The notes under the pieces are model-generated. The model had not been told where the DNA came from and did no database searches. It saw nothing but the letters and a program-made list of their open reading frames with translations. 64,000 nucleotides of DNA. Origin: Dyadobacter sandarakinus (GTDB taxonomy: Bacteria; Bacteroidota; Bacteroidia; Cytophagales; Spirosomataceae). The stretch is taken from positions 1,304,001 through 1,368,000 of the forward strand of contig NZ_CP056775.1 in the NCBI RefSeq assembly GCF_016894445.1, read 5' to 3'. Below, one piece after another: positions 42,833 through 54,800 of the stretch; the first letter of the stretch is position 1, and each line of letters begins with the position of its first letter. The translations under genes and the position numbers were made by a program.

Positions 42833-45800
42833 TGCTGGCTCCTCCTGTGCTTTCCCGGACTTCCGGTTTCGTTCGGCCCAAAGGTAAAGCGGCGGCATGA
42901 GGATGGGAGCAAAGATCAGCGTACTGGTAAGCCCGCCGATGATCACCGTAGCCAGCGGTCGCTGCACATCCGAGCCTATACCTGATGAAATGGCCGCAGG
43001 TACCAGCCCGATGATCGCCACCACCAGGATGGATAACAAGGCCCGCAGCTGCTCACCGGATGCTTCCAGCACGGCAGTTTCAAGCGGGCCGGAATAGCTT
43101 TGGACCGTCCGGTTGAGTGCGGATACAAGCAGTACACCGGCCATTACCGAGATTCCAAAAATGCTCACAAACCCTACGCCCGCCGACACGTTGAAATAAT
43201 AACCCCGGGCCAGCAGCGCGACGATACCACCTCCCAGCGCAAACAGGATACAGCTCATCGTCACCATCGTATGCGAAAGTTTACGGAAAAGCATAAAAAG
43301 GAACAGAAAGACCATCACAACCGTAAGCGGGATCGTAAATGCCAGCTGCTTACCGGCACGTTTCAGGTTCTCATACTGTCCGCCGTAAATAATGCTGTAG
43401 CCTTTGGGGACATGTACTTTTGCGTGCAGTTTGGTTTGCAGCTCAGCCACAAATCCGCCCTGGTCGCGCCCGCGGATGTTGGTACGGACGGTGACCATTC
43501 TTTTGCTGCCATACCGGTATATATTGGTTTGCCCTTCTATGAAATGAATATCTGCAAGCTGGCTCATCGGGATTAGTGCACCGGTGAGGGATGGCACCTG
43601 CACATTTTTGATCGCGTCAATGGAGTTGCGGTAATTTGGCAGAAAGCGCACGACAATGTCGTACCGCTTCGTACCGTCGTACAATGTAGAGATGGTCTTG
43701 CCTCCGATCGCAGCCTCGATCATATTCTGGATGTCGGCCACGTTAATGCCAAACCGCGCCGCAGCTTCCCGGTTGATGTTGATCGCCAGCTGCTCCTGCG
43801 GACCTTCCTGCTCAATATTCACATTGTCTGCTCCGCGGGTAGCCTTTACAATCTTTGCAATGTCCTCCGCTTTCTTGCGCATCATGTGCAGATCATCGCC
43901 TACGATCGACACGGCCAGGTCGGCTGCACTTCCCGTCACAATTTCCATGACCTGATCAATAATGGGCTGGCCGGATGAAAAAGATACCGCAGGCAGCTGG
44001 GTCTGCAGGTCGGTTTTAATTTTTTCAACCAGTTCTTTTTTGGTGATGGTTTTACTCCATAGGTCATAGTCTTTCAGGCCGACCAGGATTTCATTCCGGT
44101 TGGCCGGAAACGGGTCGGTGCCATCATCATTGCGGCCCGTTTGCGTGATAACAAATGCAATCTGCGGGTATTTGGCTATGATCTTGCGAATCTTTGGCGC
44201 ATAGCTGGCATTTTCCTGGATGGTAATGCCCGACGGAAAGTTTCCCCTCAGGAAGATGGAACCCTCATCCAGCGTCGGCAAAAACTCAGTACCCAGCCTG
44301 ATCCCGAACAAAACCATCACCAGCACCAGGCTGAATCCTGCCAGCACAGCGGTCTTGTAGTTTTTGAGGAAACCGCGCAGCGACCGTACATACCATCTGG
44401 TCAGAAAATCAAGCACAATGTTACGGTGCTCTTTCATCGGCTTTTCCGGCTCAGACAGCGGCTTGGCGTAAGCAAATGAAATGAGCACAGGAATAAAGGT
44501 TAGTGCAGCCAGCATGGAACCAATGACGGCAAATGCCAGGGTCAGTGCCATCGGGGAGAATAGCTTGCCCTCCACCCGCGTCATGAGCAGGATGGGCATG
44601 TAGGCAAGAATGATAATGGTGACGGAAAAGAAAATTTCCCTGCCTACTTCCTGTGCAGCCTCGAAAGTGATATGCACGATGCCCAGCTTCTTCTCCTCTG
44701 GCGTCGCAGAGCGGTATTTCCGGATCAGATGCTCAGCCATCACGCAGGCACCGTCCACGATAATCCCGAAGTCGATTGCACCAAGAGACAGCAAGTTTGC
44801 CGGAATGCCGGTCAGACGCATCAGTATAAACGCAAACAGAAGTGAAAACGGGATCGTCAGGGCGACCACAAGCGCACTGCGTACGCTGCCCAGGAAGAAA
44901 ATGAGCAGTATGACCACAATGCTGATTCCTTCAAAAAGGGTGTGGGCTACCGTTTCCAGTGAATGGTCAATCAGAAAACTCCTGTCGTACAAGGGGCGCA
45001 GGTGTACGCCTTCGGGCAGCTCGCTGGCTTGCAGGTCTGCCATTTTTTCTTTCAAAACCTTCAATACCTCGCTCGGGTTTTCATACCGGCGCAGCAGGAT
45101 GATGCCCTCCACACCTCCGGTAACATCGGTATGGTCCTGGGTAATGGTATAGCCCATCACGCCGCTGGGCGGTGGAGGCGTGATCTCAACCGTTGCTACG
45201 TCACGTACAAATACAGGAACCCCGTTGTCAGATTTAAGCACGATGTTCTGGATATCATGCTCGTTTTTGATCGCTCCCAGCCCGCGGATCGCGAAGCCCT
45301 GGCCACCGCGTGAAATGATGTTTCCGCCCGTATTCTGGTTGTTGACCTGAATTGCATTCAGTACGTCCTGCAGGGACAACTTGTACTTGACCAGCTTTTC
45401 GGGTGAGGTAATAATGTGGTATTGTTTGAGCGGACCGCCAAAGGTGGTCACGTCCGCAATGCCCGGCACCTGCAGCAGAGCGGGCTTGATCACCCAGTCC
45501 TGCAGGTCGCGCAGCTGGGTCGGACTGTAGCTCGGCGGCGCTTCTACCACGTAGCGGAGGATTTCGCCCACCGCGGTCGACAGCGGCGCCAGCTCGGGCG
45601 CAACACCTTCCGGCAATTCAGCCGAGGCAAGACGCTCGGTAACCTGCTGGCGCGCAAAGTAGTCGTCAGTGCCATCCTTAAATGTAAGCTGCACAACCGA
45701 CAGCCCGAAGATCGTGCGGCTGCGGCGGTCGAGTACGTTGGGCGTATTCTGCAATGCGCGTTCAATAGGTACGGTCACCTGCTGCTCCACCTCCTCGGCA

Positions 45801-45970
45801 GCACGGCCTGCATATTGGGCCACAACAATAACATTGGTATCAGCAATGTCCGGGTAAGCCTCTATTTTAAGCTGGGTAAAACACCAGTAGCCGATGCCCA
45901 TGAGCGCAGCACTGACGGCCAGCACAACCCAGCGGTTACGCAGGCTGAATGATAACAAATTCCTGATCAT
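42827..45970 (-). CDS. Heavy-metal efflux RND pump (CusA/CzcA family)
   Basis: A 1047-residue inner-membrane pump with twelve helices and two large periplasmic loops, powered by the proton gradient. It starts MIRNLLSFSLRNRWVVL. The helix 4 segment DFGIIVDGACVMAEHL is closest to the DFG-x3-DGA-x3-(V)E pattern of CzcA-type (Zn/Co/Cd) pumps rather than the Cu/Ag pattern, though the match is not perfect. It is last in the operon, 12 bases after the adaptor. Metal specificity is inference. Confidence 0.92.
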   Translation of the reverse strand: MIRNLLSFSLRNRWVVLAVSAALMGIGYWCFTQLKIEAYPDIADTNVIVVAQYAGRAAEEVEQQVTVPIERALQNTPNVLDRRSRTIFGLSVVQLTFKDGTDDYFARQQVTERLASAELPEGVAPELAPLSTAVGEILRYVVEAPPSYSPTQLRDLQDWVIKPALLQVPGIADVTTFGGPLKQYHIITSPEKLVKYKLSLQDVLNAIQVNNQNTGGNIISRGGQGFAIRGLGAIKNEHDIQNIVLKSDNGVPVFVRDVATVEITPPPPSGVMGYTITQDHTDVTGGVEGIILLRRYENPSEVLKVLKEKMADLQASELPEGVHLRPLYDRSFLIDHSLETVAHTLFEGISIVVILLIFFLGSVRSALVVALTIPFSLLFAFILMRLTGIPANLLSLGAIDFGIIVDGACVMAEHLIRKYRSATPEEKKLGIVHITFEAAQEVGREIFFSVTIIILAYMPILLMTRVEGKLFSPMALTLAFAVIGSMLAALTFIPVLISFAYAKPLSEPEKPMKEHRNIVLDFLTRWYVRSLRGFLKNYKTAVLAGFSLVLVMVLFGIRLGTEFLPTLDEGSIFLRGNFPSGITIQENASYAPKIRKIIAKYPQIAFVITQTGRNDDGTDPFPANRNEILVGLKDYDLWSKTITKKELVEKIKTDLQTQLPAVSFSSGQPIIDQVMEIVTGSAADLAVSIVGDDLHMMRKKAEDIAKIVKATRGADNVNIEQEGPQEQLAININREAAARFGINVADIQNMIEAAIGGKTISTLYDGTKRYDIVVRFLPNYRNSIDAIKNVQVPSLTGALIPMSQLADIHFIEGQTNIYRYGSKRMVTVRTNIRGRDQGGFVAELQTKLHAKVHVPKGYSIIYGGQYENLKRAGKQLAFTIPLTVVMVFLFLFMLFRKLSHTMVTMSCILFALGGGIVALLARGYYFNVSAGVGFVSIFGISVMAGVLLVSALNRTVQSYSGPLETAVLEASGEQLRALLSILVVAIIGLVPAAISSGIGSDVQRPLATVIIGGLTSTLIFAPILMPPLYLWAERNRKSGKAQEEPAL

Positions 45971-45982
45971 CTGGATAGGAGG

Positions 45983-46993
45983 TTAATAGCCGAATGAAAG
46001 ACCTTTGAGCTGCATGACGCCACGTACTGCTACCTGTTCACCGTTTTTTAGTCCGTCGTAAATGATGATGCGGTCACCGATCTGATCGCCCGGGCTTACT
46101 TCCCGGCGTTCAAAGAGACTTGTGCCTGTTTTTACAAAAACATAATTCTTTCCCTGGATCGTAATCAGCGCATCTTTGTTGATACTCATACTATTACCCT
46201 CACTCAGCCCGAATGCCACCGTACCGAACATGCCCGCCTTGAGCCGGCCATCGGAGTTGTTGATCGTAACCCGCAGCTTGATCATACGCGTGGTTTCGTC
46301 CACGAGGTCGGCGATGTCGTCGATGCGGCCGGTAAAATTATCATTGGGGAAGGCGGTAAACCGGATCGTGCATTTACTGCCCTGTTTTACCTTATTGATT
46401 TCACTCTCTGGTATATCGCAGATGATGTAGGTCGTGCCCGCAGGTGCCTGCCGGAGCTCTCTAGGTTCAAACCCGCCCGCCTTCAGCTTCGTCTCATGCT
46501 CAATGATTGCCGAGCGTTCATTGATCAGGTTGGTCTCTTCCATAGAGAGGGCCGATTGTGATTCGAGCAGGTCTTTGCCGGTAGCAGCGCCGTGTTCCTG
46601 CAGATCCTGAATGCGCGAAAGTTCTGTTTTACGCTGGCGGATGTTGATGTTCTGGATCTGGTTGATCATCGTCAGGTGCTGCAGGAGCTGCGTATAATTG
46701 CCCGACAGTTCTGGATTATCGAACAATACGATGTTGCCTGAAGCACCTTCACTGGACCGGATGACCGTGGCCGACACCTTTGCAGGTGCGGTAATATCCG
46801 CCATCAGCGTGCTTGTGGATACCATTTCTGTTTGAAAAGAAGTAAGACCGGCTTTGTTGGGAAAGCTGATGCGCGTGCCGTCAGCATTGACTACCGGCGT
46901 AATATTATCCTGCTGAACCTGCTTGTTTTCTTTGTTTTTGCAGGCCAGTACCAGGGCAGCGATGAGGACGCTGCAAAGAATCGTTTGCTTCAT
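45983..46993 (-). CDS. RND efflux periplasmic adaptor lipoprotein (CusB/CzcB family)
   Basis: A 336-residue membrane-fusion protein with a lipoprotein signal (ALVLACKNKE, Cys18). It has the barrel-sandwich halves around a coiled-coil hairpin (about 110-170), then a beta-barrel domain (RIDDIADLVDETTRMIKLRV) and a membrane-proximal domain (QVAVRGVMQLKG). It links the inner-membrane pump to the outer-membrane channel. It lacks a long His-rich metal-binding N terminus. Two bases separate it from the upstream channel gene. Confidence 0.9.
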   Translation of the reverse strand: MKQTILCSVLIAALVLACKNKENKQVQQDNITPVVNADGTRISFPNKAGLTSFQTEMVSTSTLMADITAPAKVSATVIRSSEGASGNIVLFDNPELSGNYTQLLQHLTMINQIQNINIRQRKTELSRIQDLQEHGAATGKDLLESQSALSMEETNLINERSAIIEHETKLKAGGFEPRELRQAPAGTTYIICDIPESEINKVKQGSKCTIRFTAFPNDNFTGRIDDIADLVDETTRMIKLRVTINNSDGRLKAGMFGTVAFGLSEGNSMSINKDALITIQGKNYVFVKTGTSLFERREVSPGDQIGDRIIIYDGLKNGEQVAVRGVMQLKGLSFGY

Positions 46994-46995
46994 TG

Positions 46996-48252
46996 TTACT
47001 GTGCGATTTGATTGATCAGCCCCGAGGCGAAAAGTAGGTCGATATAGCTTTGGCGGTATTGGAGAAGCAGGTCAAAGTACTGCTGCTGGGTGTCCAGCCA
47101 GCTTCTTTGTGCTTCCAGGTAGTCTATGATCGTCGTGCCGCCACGCAGATAAGAATACTTGACACTGTTCAGGATGTTCTGGGATTGGGTAAGCAGCTGG
47201 TTGAAATTCTGAACATTCACTTTCTGCATTTCATAGGAGCGGTATGCTGTCAGGATTTCCGTCGACAGTTGTGTCTCTGTCGCGCGCAGGTCCTGCTGGG
47301 CTTGCTGGCGGATCGTCTCAGCCTTCCTGATCTCACCCTGGTTTCTTGAAAAAACCGGTATTTCCAGCGTTCCGTAGAATCCCATATAATGCGCCCGGTT
47401 CTGCGGGTTGTAAATCAGCCCGAGTTCCGGGGTAGGGAGGGCTGTCGATTTCTGCAGTTTGATGTTGGCATCCGCTGCATCCATGGTCGACCTGATTACC
47501 TGCACGTCGGAGCGGTTCTGCAGGGCCTGCTCTACCAGTGAGTCCATGCGTGCCGGAAATGCAAAAAGGAACTGGTCGCTCGTATCAACCAGTACCGAGT
47601 CTGTGGTACCCATCAGGAACTTAAGGCCCGTAAGCTGGTTGCGGTACTGCTGCGCGGCCGTTTTCAGCTGAATGTCAAACTGGCGCGCCAGGAGCTCGGC
47701 CCGCGCAAGATCCGTGGTTGTGATCGCCTGGTTTTTCAGCCGCAGGCGGTTGATCTCTGCCAGCGAGTCGGCGTTGCTTTTGGCGGTGGTGAGCAGGTCC
47801 AGCTGCTTGCGGGCCGCCCAGGCATCGAGCCACTTTTGTGCTACTCCCTGAAAGAGGTTGCGCTCGGTTTCAGCATATTGCCGCTCGGTAAGCCGGGCAT
47901 TCTGCTCCGCCAGCCCGATTTTATTGCGGCGCTGCACAGGCAGCTGGAACGGCTTGGTGACCTGCCACCAAACCTGCCGGTTTACGCCATCGTACCAGGA
48001 GGTGTGCTCCGGAAAACGGGAGGGCTGCACCAGCTGAAGTGATTGGTTGTTAAGTACCGGATTGGGACGGAGCGAAGCCGTCGTGATGTCTGCCTGTGAA
48101 ACGGACAGGTTGTACTGCTCTCTTTTGAGCACCGGATTGCCGGTCTTGGCCGCCTGCAATGCCTGCTGCAGCGTATAGCGCGTCTGTGCTCCGGCGCCGG
48201 CTGCATGGAGGAGCAGCAGCAGGATTACCGGTTTAAAAACTTTCCAGAACAT
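46996..48252 (-). CDS. Outer-membrane efflux channel, TolC/CzcC family
   Basis: A 418-residue protein with a signal peptide (about 1-22, ...AAGAGAQ) and two OEP repeats of long helices (LQQALQAAKTGNPVLKREQ; VRQ-type second repeat QALQNRSDVQVIRSTMDA). It is first gene of the three-gene efflux operon: channel, adaptor, pump. The 231-base region before it, shared with a divergent kinase, shows no strong promoter or metal-regulator palindrome that I could find. Confidence 0.9.
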   Translation of the reverse strand: MFWKVFKPVILLLLLHAAGAGAQTRYTLQQALQAAKTGNPVLKREQYNLSVSQADITTASLRPNPVLNNQSLQLVQPSRFPEHTSWYDGVNRQVWWQVTKPFQLPVQRRNKIGLAEQNARLTERQYAETERNLFQGVAQKWLDAWAARKQLDLLTTAKSNADSLAEINRLRLKNQAITTTDLARAELLARQFDIQLKTAAQQYRNQLTGLKFLMGTTDSVLVDTSDQFLFAFPARMDSLVEQALQNRSDVQVIRSTMDAADANIKLQKSTALPTPELGLIYNPQNRAHYMGFYGTLEIPVFSRNQGEIRKAETIRQQAQQDLRATETQLSTEILTAYRSYEMQKVNVQNFNQLLTQSQNILNSVKYSYLRGGTTIIDYLEAQRSWLDTQQQYFDLLLQYRQSYIDLLFASGLINQIAQ

Positions 48253-48483
48253 GTTGGTGAGTGTTTAGCTTCTTGCCGGCAAAGGTTCGTCAGGCTGGTG
48301 AAAATGGCATTAAAAAGGTTTTATAATTGAATTAAAATGCCGTTAGAAATAAATTAGACTCGGATGAAAATGGTAGCAGCAAGGAAGCCTGCCTGTGCCT
48401 GCTCAGGCTGATTTGTGCCGGAAAATATTTACTTTGCCTCCGATAAAATCGTCATCTAAAAGCGCCAAGCAACAAGCACTGGA

Positions 48484-49848
48484 ATGGATTATTTCCTGGT
48501 TTCATTTTTCCTGATCCAATACACACGTACCTCCCTGCAGACGGCCGTGAACATGCCGCAGTGGGACAAAACATTGCTTTTTGCCCGGTATACATCCATA
48601 GGGCTGATTGTCAGCTACTATGTCAGCGATGAAGGGGCGTGGTTTGCGTGGTTATGGCACGCATTCTTGATCTGGCTTGTGTATACTTTGTACCGGAATG
48701 AAGCATTCAGACCGCTCCGTTCACTGGTGCAGTCTGTCATTCCTTTTGTAGTGATCTCGATCCTCAATGATTTTACCGAAGCTGTATTTCCTGATTTTTA
48801 CAAAAAATATGACGATTTCCTGGGCATAGCGAAATCATTTGCCTTCGTCCTCTGCTTCGTGATCTGGTTTTATGCAAGAAAACAGCAAAAAGCGCTCTTG
48901 CTCGAACGTGAGGAGCGGATCCGTGAAGAGCGGGAGTCCAAAGCGCAGAAGGAATCACTGGAATACCTGGTCAATGAACGTACCCGCGAGCTCACCCAGC
49001 AAAAGGAAGAACTCCAGAAAGCCATCGAAGAACTAAAATCAACACAGACCCAGCTCATTCAAAGTGAAAAAATGGCCTCACTGGGCGAGCTCACCGCCGG
49101 TATTGCCCACGAAATCCAGAATCCGCTGAACTTCGTGAACAACTTTTCGGAAGTATCGGTAGAGCTTTGCACGGAACTGGAAGAGGAAATTGAGAAAGTA
49201 AGCCTTCCTGACGAAGACAGGGATTATATCAAAGGCATTATCGCCGATCTGAGCCAGAACCAGCAGAAGATCACCCACCACGGCAGGCGTGCGGATTCCA
49301 TCGTGAAAGGCATGCTGCAGCACTCGCGGGCCTCCTCGGGTGAGAAGGAGCCGGTGGATATCAATGTACTGGCCGACGAATACATGCGCCTGGCCTACCA
49401 TGGACTTCGTGCCAAGGACAAGGAGTTTAATGCAGCCCTCACGACAGACTTTGACGGCACCATCGGGAAGGTAAAAGTACTCCCGCAGGATCTCGGAAGG
49501 GTTTTTCTGAACCTTTTTACCAATGCATTCTATGCAGTTGCGGAGAAAAAGAGGAAACTTGCGGCAAATGGCGGTGAAACCGACTACCGGCCGGAAGTGA
49601 AGATTTCTACAAAAAAGTTTGACAATACGCTCTACATCCGGGTCACTGACAATGGTACAGGTATTCCGGAACACGTGAAAGCGAAGATTTTCCAGCCATT
49701 TTTCACCACCAAACCTACCGGACAGGGCACCGGCCTGGGGCTTTCCATGAGCTACGATATCGTGACCAATGCGCATGGTGGCACGCTGGATGTTGAAAGT
49801 GTGCCCGGCGAAAGTACTGTGTTCAAAATATCCCTGCCGGTAACCTGA
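48484..49848 (+). CDS. Membrane histidine kinase
   Basis: A 454-residue kinase. Four hydrophobic helices lie in residues 30-130, without an extracellular sensing domain, followed by a coiled coil (about 132-195, [18 protein letters not shown]). The dimerisation/phospho-acceptor region has H209 in [15 protein letters not shown], and the HATPase covers about 300-454 ([32 protein letters not shown]). The HEIQNPL type is common in Bacteroidota kinases paired with receivers. It is first of four tightly packed genes and should phosphorylate the two receivers downstream. A start at 48553 is possible. Confidence 0.9.
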   Translation: MDYFLVSFFLIQYTRTSLQTAVNMPQWDKTLLFARYTSIGLIVSYYVSDEGAWFAWLWHAFLIWLVYTLYRNEAFRPLRSLVQSVIPFVVISILNDFTEAVFPDFYKKYDDFLGIAKSFAFVLCFVIWFYARKQQKALLLEREERIREERESKAQKESLEYLVNERTRELTQQKEELQKAIEELKSTQTQLIQSEKMASLGELTAGIAHEIQNPLNFVNNFSEVSVELCTELEEEIEKVSLPDEDRDYIKGIIADLSQNQQKITHHGRRADSIVKGMLQHSRASSGEKEPVDINVLADEYMRLAYHGLRAKDKEFNAALTTDFDGTIGKVKVLPQDLGRVFLNLFTNAFYAVAEKKRKLAANGGETDYRPEVKISTKKFDNTLYIRVTDNGTGIPEHVKAKIFQPFFTTKPTGQGTGLGLSMSYDIVTNAHGGTLDVESVPGESTVFKISLPVT

Positions 49849-49864
49849 GTGCCGGCTTTATCTT

Positions 49865-50239
49865 ATGAAAATACTAGTTGTTGATGACGAAGAGGATGTA
49901 CGGTCCCTTTTTGAACAAAAATTCAGACGCGAAATACGCAGTGGCCAGCTTGAATTTTCTTTCACCTACTCGGGTGAAGAAGCGCTCGCGTTCCTGCACG
50001 ACCACCCGTCGGAGGTTGTCATGATCCTGTCGGACATCAATATGCCGGGCATGAGCGGCATTGAGCTGCTGAAATCCATCCGGAAGGAGCACCCGGCTGC
50101 GCCGCCCATGGTGATGATGATCACGGCCTATGGTGATCGTGAAAATCATGATCAGGCCATTCATCTGGGTGCGGACGATTTCCTGACAAAGCCGGTGAAT
50201 TTTACAGAACTGAAAGAAAAACTGCTCAACAATTTATGA
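49865..50239 (+). CDS. Single-domain response regulator
   Basis: A 124-residue stand-alone receiver: acidic pocket VVDDEED, phospho-Asp D57 in LSDINMPGM, Lys109 in FLTKPVN. There is no output domain, so it works as a phosphate shuttle or by binding a partner. Its opening matches that of the next gene's receiver, including the basic KFRR-x-IR-x-G stretch, which suggests a tandem duplication. Its stop overlaps the next start by four bases. Confidence 0.92.
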   Translation: MKILVVDDEEDVRSLFEQKFRREIRSGQLEFSFTYSGEEALAFLHDHPSEVVMILSDINMPGMSGIELLKSIRKEHPAAPPMVMMITAYGDRENHDQAIHLGADDFLTKPVNFTELKEKLLNNL

Positions 50240-51279
50240 AAGCCAAAATTCTGGTGGTGGACGATGAGGCCGACCTGCAGCTACTGATCAAGCAAAAGTT
50301 CAGGCGGCAGATCCGGGAGGGGGAATATGAATTTATTTTCGCGGAAAACGGGTTTCAGGCGCTGAGCACACTTGTGCAGCACCCCGACGTGGACATGGTG
50401 CTCACCGACATCAACATGCCGGAAATGGACGGATTAACCCTGCTCGTCAGGCTGGGGGAGGCGAGTCCGATGCTCAAATCGGTGATTGTGTCTGCCTATG
50501 GCGACATGCAGAATATCCGGACCGCCATGAACCGCGGCGCCTTCGATTTTTTGACCAAGCCCATTGACTTCCGCGACCTGGAACTTACCATGGAGAAAAC
50601 CCTCCGGTATGTCACTCAGCTGAAAGAAACCGTGAAAGCGGTGCGCGAAAACGACATACTCCGCATGTACGTGGACTCTTCGGTACTGCAGTTTATGACG
50701 CAGGAAGAATTTGAAAGGTCGCTGATGTCGAGCGAAAATATAGAGGGTACAGTCGTGTTTATGGATATGTGCGGCTTTACTGCCATCTCGGAGCGGGAAA
50801 AACCCGACCGGGTTGTTAAGCTGATCAACAAGTATTTTGATGTGATGGTGAAAGAGATCATCGCGCAGGGAGGACTTGTGGATAAGTTCATGGGCGATGC
50901 GGTGATGGCCGTTTTCCGCGGCGAATACCACCTCGACCGCGCCATTGAATCTTCACTGTCCGTGCGCAATCACATCAACGGGTTCAAGGAAGAGCTTTCC
51001 GAAGGTGACTACTATCCCAAGGTGTCTATCGGGATCAATTCGGGCGAGATGGTTTCCGGGAACATCGGGTCCGAGACGCTGAAAAGACTGGATTATACGG
51101 TGATCGGCGACTCTGTCAATGTAGCCCAGCGGCTGCAATCAGTGGCCCAGCCGGGGCAGGTGGTCGTGCAGGAGTCGGCTTATGAGTGTATCAAAGAAGC
51201 TTTCCGGTGTAACCTGATCGGGGAGGTCAATCTTAAAAACAAATCCGACTCAGTACGGATTTATGAAGTGCTCGAATGA
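50236..51279 (+). CDS. Receiver-linked class III adenylate cyclase
   Basis: A 347-residue protein with receiver (1-120, phospho-Asp D58, Lys108), a helical linker (120-165) and a class III cyclase domain (168-347). Every catalytic position can be read: metal Asp D177 (FMDMCGFT) and D221 ([11 protein letters not shown]), purine-selecting K217 and T288 (the Lys plus Asp/Thr pattern of ATP users), and transition-state N295 and R299 (NVAQRL). It should make cAMP when the receiver is phosphorylated by the upstream kinase. It overlaps its neighbours at both ends by ATGA, so it is translationally coupled. Confidence 0.92.
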   Translation: MKAKILVVDDEADLQLLIKQKFRRQIREGEYEFIFAENGFQALSTLVQHPDVDMVLTDINMPEMDGLTLLVRLGEASPMLKSVIVSAYGDMQNIRTAMNRGAFDFLTKPIDFRDLELTMEKTLRYVTQLKETVKAVRENDILRMYVDSSVLQFMTQEEFERSLMSSENIEGTVVFMDMCGFTAISEREKPDRVVKLINKYFDVMVKEIIAQGGLVDKFMGDAVMAVFRGEYHLDRAIESSLSVRNHINGFKEELSEGDYYPKVSIGINSGEMVSGNIGSETLKRLDYTVIGDSVNVAQRLQSVAQPGQVVVQESAYECIKEAFRCNLIGEVNLKNKSDSVRIYEVLE

Positions 51280-51866
51280 TCATGGACGTGGAACGTGCAT
51301 CGTCGTACATCCTTGGTGAGCTCGGGAGCCGCCTGCCGGCTGACCTGTTTTACCATGGACTTCACCACACCCTCGATGTGGTGCGTGCAGCCATGGAACT
51401 GGCCGCTGAGGAGGGTGTCACGGATGAAGAAGCATTGCTCCTGCTACGTACGGCAGCCCTGTACCACGATGCCGGCTTTATGGTGGTGTACCGGGAGCAT
51501 GAGGCCGAAGGTTGCCGGATTGCGCAGGAGGTACTGCCTGCATTTGGCTACTCTTCCCGGCAGGCCGATGCGATTTGTGGAATGATCATGGCTACAAAAA
51601 TCCCGCAGTCCCCCGCTACGCACCTGGAACAGATCCTGTGCGATGCAGACCTCGATTATCTTGGACGGGACGATTTTGAAACGATTGGAGCTACCTTATT
51701 CGAAGAGCTTAGGGCACGCGGCCTTGCCGGTAACCCGGACGAGTGGAACCGCACGCAGGTACATTTTCTTACAGCACATCAATACTGGACCGCAGCTGCA
51801 CGCAGGAAGCGGGCACCCCGGAAAGCCGCTCATCTGGCAGGATTAAAAAACCGCCCGGGCTATTGA
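51276..51866 (+). CDS. HD-domain phosphohydrolase
   Basis: A 196-residue HD protein. Metal-binding residues are H27 or H31 in [10 protein letters not shown], the H64-D65 pair in AALYHDAGF, and an Asp in [10 protein letters not shown] (about 125). Such proteins hydrolyse phosphate bonds in nucleotides, cyclic (di)nucleotides or (p)ppGpp. Coupling to the cyclase by a four-base overlap makes a role in nucleotide-signal turnover plausible, but the substrate cannot be read from sequence. Its stop overlaps the opposing translocase-like gene by seven bases. Confidence 0.85.
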   Translation: MIMDVERASSYILGELGSRLPADLFYHGLHHTLDVVRAAMELAAEEGVTDEEALLLLRTAALYHDAGFMVVYREHEAEGCRIAQEVLPAFGYSSRQADAICGMIMATKIPQSPATHLEQILCDADLDYLGRDDFETIGATLFEELRARGLAGNPDEWNRTQVHFLTAHQYWTAAARRKRAPRKAAHLAGLKNRPGY

Positions 51867-54800
51867 GCCGTCAGCAGACGCATTTTCTCATTTTGTACCC
51901 TGATCCGCTGGCAAAGAATCCGCAGTACGTTGCGGAGGATCTCATCACGCTCTTCCATCAGTTCGAAAAAGTCTTCCTGGTCAATGCGAAAAACAAGGAT
52001 ATCGGTTTCTGCCAGCGTAGTGGCCGACCGGGGTTCGGTATCCAGCAGCGCCAGCTCTCCGAAAATTTCACCTTTGTCAAACAGTGCAAGCTGGCGGCTG
52101 CCGTCATAAATCCCGACCTGGCCGGCATAGATGATGTACATGGAATCGCCCAGATCCCCTTTGGCAAAAATCTGCTGACCCTCGGTATAGCTTACTTCGC
52201 GCATGATCGGAGCAATGGAGCTCAGCACGTTTTCGGGAGTTTGTGAAAACAGCCTTGTGTTTTTCAGAACAATTACCCGCTCCATCTCGGAAATCTGCTG
52301 GGTCGTATCTTCGTGTTTCATGGTTTTTGGGAATGAAGTGGGGAGAAATCCTGCTTCCGAAAGTGCCTTGCTGCGCGCAGCGGCTGCCTCCCGGATGAGC
52401 CTGGACCGATGACTGCCTAATCCTTCCAGCAGGATGATGTCTGTGCGATCAATGGCGGCTCCGGCTGCCAGGGCAATGGTCCAGGGTGTGAAGGCTCTTT
52501 CTTTTTGGGTCAGAATATAGGTAATGATCGGCATGCCGGCATCCTGGCTTCCCATGTACTGGCGGAGTGCATCACGCTTTTTCTGGATAGAAATATCTTC
52601 GAAAAGCGCATGAAGCGAAGGGTACAGCATACGGGGCAGGAGGCTCTCGATCATCTCAATGGAATTGGCCCGTTTTTCACGCGAGGCATGCCGGATCCCC
52701 TTCCATGCATTTTGCACGGCATCTTTGTCATACTGGATCATAAACAGGTAGAACAACCGCTGACCGGTGAGTTCCAGCTCAAATTCCAGTGCATTATTCC
52801 ACAGCACATTGGCTCCCGACTCATCCATTCCGTTTAGCAGCAGGTACGCATGTATCAGTTCTTTTTCAACAAACTCGGACACAGCTTGCTTGTACTCAGC
52901 GATTAACGAATAATTGGTCAGCGCTTTCAGAGCGGCCTGGTGTGTGAAGGTATCGGTATGGTACGTACTGTTTGAATGTTCTGTATGCAGGGAAAGTTTG
53001 TTCAGGTAGATATTTTTAGTAAGGTCTAAAAGTATTTGAAGTACAAACTCATGACGGAACTTTTCCGCTACCCTGATGAAGTTATGTAGCCTCCTGCCTG
53101 ACTCGTCTCCGCGCAGCCAGTTCTCTACCATCCGCGCACCCTGGTCGCCGCTACGGATGAGTGCGGCCATGGTCGGCTTGCGCAGGTGATCGGTCAGGTA
53201 GGGTTCGAGATTGCGCAGGTATCCCGCATTTCCGGATCGGGCGGCTACTTCAAGTGCCAGGTTCTGCACGGCAGGTGTGCCATTTACAAGGCATTGTTTT
53301 ACGAGATCTTCAAACGGGTGCAATCCGGTGGTCTGCAGACATTCCAGGCCGGCAAGCCGGGCGGCTTCATCGCCGGAGTCCAGCAGCCGCCGCAGGGTAC
53401 CATGGATCATGGGCAATGCCTTACCTGCTTCCCAGCATCCGGTAATGCACCCTTTTACAATATCAAGGTCGGGGTGGGCAAGGTAGCGGGCGATCGTTTC
53501 TTCAGATAGCCGCGATGATGAGCACGCGATCTTCACCGCCAGAGTCTGGCAGGCAGCATCGGGTTCGTTCTCGATGTATTGGGTGAACTTGTCCGGCAAA
53601 TCTGGCTTCGCAGACAAAGCCAGGGTTTGCAATGTTTTCAGGCGGACAGCAGGAGAGTTATTTTTCAACAGTCCATCAATGTTCTTTCTGAATATAGAAG
53701 GCTTGTTAGCGGCGAGCCAGTCTATCGCATTGATCACCTCCTCCTGTCGCGGGCTTCTCAGGTTTTCTTCAATGATTGGCAGGGCCACAGCAGGGGAGGC
53801 CATTTCGCCGCTATGGATAAAACGCTTGCTGATCGCATTTTTCAGTTCAAGAATATAATGACCGTATGCCTTGCGGAATGCCAGCAATGCAGCGAGTGCA
53901 AAGAGGAGTGAGAGGTCGAAAGTTAGGCTGATGTTGCCAAGTTGCTGGGTGTAAATAATCGCAAGCAAAGCGCCGGCTACGATCATCCCGAGCGGCTCAA
54001 AAAGTCCTTTGGCCAGCGTATGTCCTTTGAGGCGCACCTTGGTGGCGAGCGGCTGGAACAGCACCAGGAAGACAGGATCGAAAATGGTGCGGCGAACCAG
54101 CTCAAACAGGAGGTAAGCTACGCAATAGTAGACCAGCAGGGAAGGTTCATCCTTCCGAAAGTAGGACGAGATCAGCAGCCCGAGCGAAGTTGCAATGGTG
54201 ATGAGCGGAAGCAGGTACAGCGTGAGACGTACCCCGAAGCGCTCCACCGTTTTCCCAGAAAAAATAAGTTTTACAAAAGTAGAGATCACATACGTGGCCG
54301 TCAGCAGCGAACCCACGAACACGATCACATCGTGCTGGCTGTGAAACTTGTATTTCACATTGACAAAAAAATGGTACTCGATCCACGTGGCGGTGGCCGA
54401 GACAGCCACCATGCCCAGGCAGAGGGAAGTCAGCAGCTTGTTGCCCCCGAAGTATTTCTCGATAATCTTTGAGCCTGATGATACGGCCTGCCTGGTGCGG
54501 GCGTGATGCGGGTTGGGAATGTCGGTGTGACGGAAGGTGAGCAGCTGCGTATAAAAAGCCAGTGCAAAGCACACTAGGGAAATCACCAGCAGGATCATCA
54601 GTACCGAGGGCGAATGAATGAGGACCGCCAGCACGGCACCCAATGCTTTGGCCGGCATATCGCCCGACCCTATTACACTGAACAGCCGCTTGCTCTGGCG
54701 TACATCAAACACCAGCGCCGACAAGCCCCAGAATTCGAGATTGATAAGCAGGTAAATAATGCGGTAACCCACCATCACGGCAATCGCAGTAGCAATGCCG

